Assembly: GCF_900115085.1 (NCBI RefSeq)
Contig: NZ_FOVF01000004.1
Coordinates: 183,555-247,554, forward strand
Source: Dokdonella immobilis
GTDB lineage: Bacteria > Pseudomonadota > Gammaproteobacteria > Xanthomonadales > Rhodanobacteraceae
Reading direction: 5' to 3'
Length of the DNA stretch: 64,000 nucleotides
Position 1 is the first letter of the stretch. The number at the start of each line of letters is the position of its first letter. The notes under the pieces were generated by a model. It saw nothing but the letters and a program-made list of their open reading frames with translations. It made no database searches and was not told the origin of the DNA. Position numbers and translations under genes: made by a program. This document shows, one piece after another, positions 62,622-64,000 of this stretch.

Positions 62622-63472
62622 CGCTTACGTTCTGGGTTCTTTTCCCGGTTGACGATTCGGCTGATCATCGAATAGTGCAGTCCGAAGTGATCGGCGATCG
62701 CCTTCATGCTGTATCCGCCGCTCGCATAGGCGGCCACAATGGCCTCGTCCCGATCACGGTGCATCTTGGCATAGTGCTGCAACGACCTGGGTGGCGGTCG
62801 ATGCTGGGTCGCTGGAACCTCATCCAGTGACGCGTCACCCTCCAGACTCGCAATCATCCGGTCGACGAAGGCCTCGTCACCGAGATACATCTGCCGCTTC
62901 AGATCGTCCCAAACCGAAGCCGCGCCACGTCCCTCGCTCACGAACCGACGATAAGCCTCCATCGCTGCCTTGCGTCGGGTTCCGAATGCCGACAGCAGCC
63001 AATCGCTGTTGAGCCACGGCGGCGCCTCCACCCAACCGCCCGTCGCGCGATAGCTGCTCCAGGGCCAGTCGTTGGCGGACCGGACCATGCCGGCGCGAAC
63101 AGGATTCAGGACCACGTAGCGGGCCACCTCCAGAAGATAGGTTTCCTTCTGGACCAGGATGGCCTTGTAGCGCCCCTGGAAAACGTGCCCGACGCGTCGG
63201 TGCCTGCGGTTGGAGCGCTGGGTGAAGACCCCGTTCAACTGGCGCATACCCTTGGCCAGCGTCGAATCGCGGGTCTCGATCAGCAGATGATAATGATTGC
63301 TCATCAGGCAGTAGGCATGGCACGCCCACTGAAAGCGCTCGCAGACCTCACCCAGCACCTCGAGGAACATCGCCCGATCGGCATCGTCGAGATAGATGTC
63401 CTCGCGTCGATCACCCCGCGAGGTGACGTGATACAGCGCGCCTGCAAGTTCGATGCGAAGGGGTCGGGCCAT
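62618..63472 (-). CDS. REP-associated tyrosine transposase (RAYT, IS200/IS605-like Y1 domain)
   Basis: A 284-residue transposase-like protein: MARPLRIELAGALYHVTSRGDRREDIYLDD, the HUH in MSNHYHLLIET, and the distal Tyr/ring region WACHAYCLM; GRYKAILVQKETYLLEVARYVVLNPVRAGMV is typical of RAYTs. The C-terminal part has a DnaA/HTH-like segment (SMKAIADHFGLHYSMISRIVNR), which fits a site-binding domain. The ATG at 63472 follows TGAGGAT; a start at 63508 adds MNRVVFRRRFED. RAYTs mobilise REP sequences, and a REP pair is at 34518-34590. Overlaps the upstream end of the pseudogene by 4 nt. Confidence 0.88.
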   Translation of the reverse strand: MARPLRIELAGALYHVTSRGDRREDIYLDDADRAMFLEVLGEVCERFQWACHAYCLMSNHYHLLIETRDSTLAKGMRQLNGVFTQRSNRRHRRVGHVFQGRYKAILVQKETYLLEVARYVVLNPVRAGMVRSANDWPWSSYRATGGWVEAPPWLNSDWLLSAFGTRRKAAMEAYRRFVSEGRGAASVWDDLKRQMYLGDEAFVDRMIASLEGDASLDEVPATQHRPPPRSLQHYAKMHRDRDEAIVAAYASGGYSMKAIADHFGLHYSMISRIVNREKNPERKR

Positions 63473-63536
63473 ATCCTCAAACCTACGCCGAAAAACGACG
63501 CGATTCAAGATTCAAGACCTGACCCCTTTCTTTGTT

Positions 63537-63903
63537 TTGTAGCGCCCCTGGAAAACGTGCCCGACGCGTCGGTGCCTGCGGTTGGAGCGCTGGGTGAATA
63601 CCCCGTTCAACTGACGCATACCCTTGGCCAGTGTCGAATCGCGGGTTTCGATCAGCAGATGGTAGTGATTGCTCATCAGGCAGTAGGCATGGCACGCCCA
63701 CTGGAACCGCTCGCAGACCTCACCCAGCACCTCGAGGAACATCGCCCGATCGGCATCGTCGATATAGATGTCCTCGCGTCGATCACCACGCGAGGTGACG
63801 TGATACAGCGCGCCTGCAAATTCGATGCGAGGGGTCGGGCCATATTCTCAAACCTACGCCGAAAAACGACGCGATTCAAGATTCAAGACCTGACCCCTTT
63901 CTT
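63537..63903 (-). pseudogene. Duplicated, frameshifted 5' half of the RAYT gene
   Basis: About 367 bp repeat the segment 63165-63532 (first 104 codons of the transposase plus about 60 nt upstream, including GATTCAAGACCTGACCCC) in direct orientation with only a few substitutions. One base is missing near 63829 (GCGAGGGGTCG against GCGAAGGGGTCG), shifting the frame after MARPL; the copy stops after GRYKTKKGVRS. Four bases separate the two units. The intact gene thus has a dead partial copy directly upstream. Confidence 0.88.
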
Positions 63904-64000
63904 CCAAGGCGTCGCCGTTCGCTGGGTCCGCCTGTTTCCCGTCATGGTGGACGGAGTGCGCGACGAGGCTGCTTGCCGGATCAAGGCGCAGAATCTGCTC
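63904..64000. other. Right-edge 97 nt, not assignable
   Basis: A plus-strand frame here could read GVAVRWVRLFPVMVDGVRDE and onward off the edge, but nothing supports a start or family. It follows directly after the duplicated transposase segment. Confidence 0.2.

Overview
The window is high-GC, gene-dense chromosomal DNA of a gammaproteobacterium, most likely of the Xanthomonadales (Lysobacterales), perhaps a Rhodanobacteraceae relative such as Dokdonella or Tahibacter. That placement is an inference from the gene set: a fused ThrA followed by thrB and thrC, rpsU-yqeY-dnaG, yggS-proC-yggT-DUF4426, pilT, REP and RAYT elements, and secreted proteins ending in a short I-F-[AV]-D-G-F-[DE] motif. 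I saw no rRNA, tRNA, CRISPR array or prophage.

Layout. 1-9511: the 5' part of thiC with its TPP riboswitch, then pepQ, a DUF3016 protein, a YdcF-like protein, a MidA-like methyltransferase, folM, a membrane protein, folK, an MscS channel and the proteasome-like peptidase Anbu. 9674-18949: folB and tsaD diverge from rpsU-yqeY-dnaG, and dnaG is followed directly by a thr operon (thrABC) with a Thr/Ile-rich leader peptide. 19399-30289: a cold-shock gene, three large secreted proteins in tandem that share a C-terminal module, a DUF4097 lipoprotein and a 2OG-Fe(II) oxygenase-like gene. 30507-36929: pilT, yggS-proC-yggT-DUF4426, a REP pair, a BtuF-like binding protein, pdxH and a P-loop kinase.

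36877-42092 (minus strand) is a signalling island: an OmpA-like response regulator, a coiled-coil protein, a one-TM protein with a roadblock-like domain and an OmpA-type domain, a Ras-like small GTPase and a soluble hybrid histidine kinase. The last three overlap by 4 nt each. 42150-47076 holds dodecin, an exosortase of the XrtH type, aroK-aroB, a WGR protein, a SPOR protein and hemE. At 48241 a 14-G tract sits in the ribosome-binding region of a three-gene set: a Tat-exported flavin amine oxidase, a c-type cytochrome and a RidA protein with a signal peptide. Together they look like a periplasmic amine-oxidation pathway that may be phase variable. A 1200-residue hybrid sensor lies convergent to it.

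54653-59622 is a YceI-cytochrome b561-YceI cluster bracketed by two paralogous membrane GTPases. From 59890 to the right end the DNA is more mobile: a 284-bp inverted-repeat element with CTAG target duplications, sdaA, a long palindromic element, a second copy of the first element, a frameshifted nucleotidyltransferase gene, and a RAYT/IS200-like transposase gene whose 5' half is duplicated and broken.
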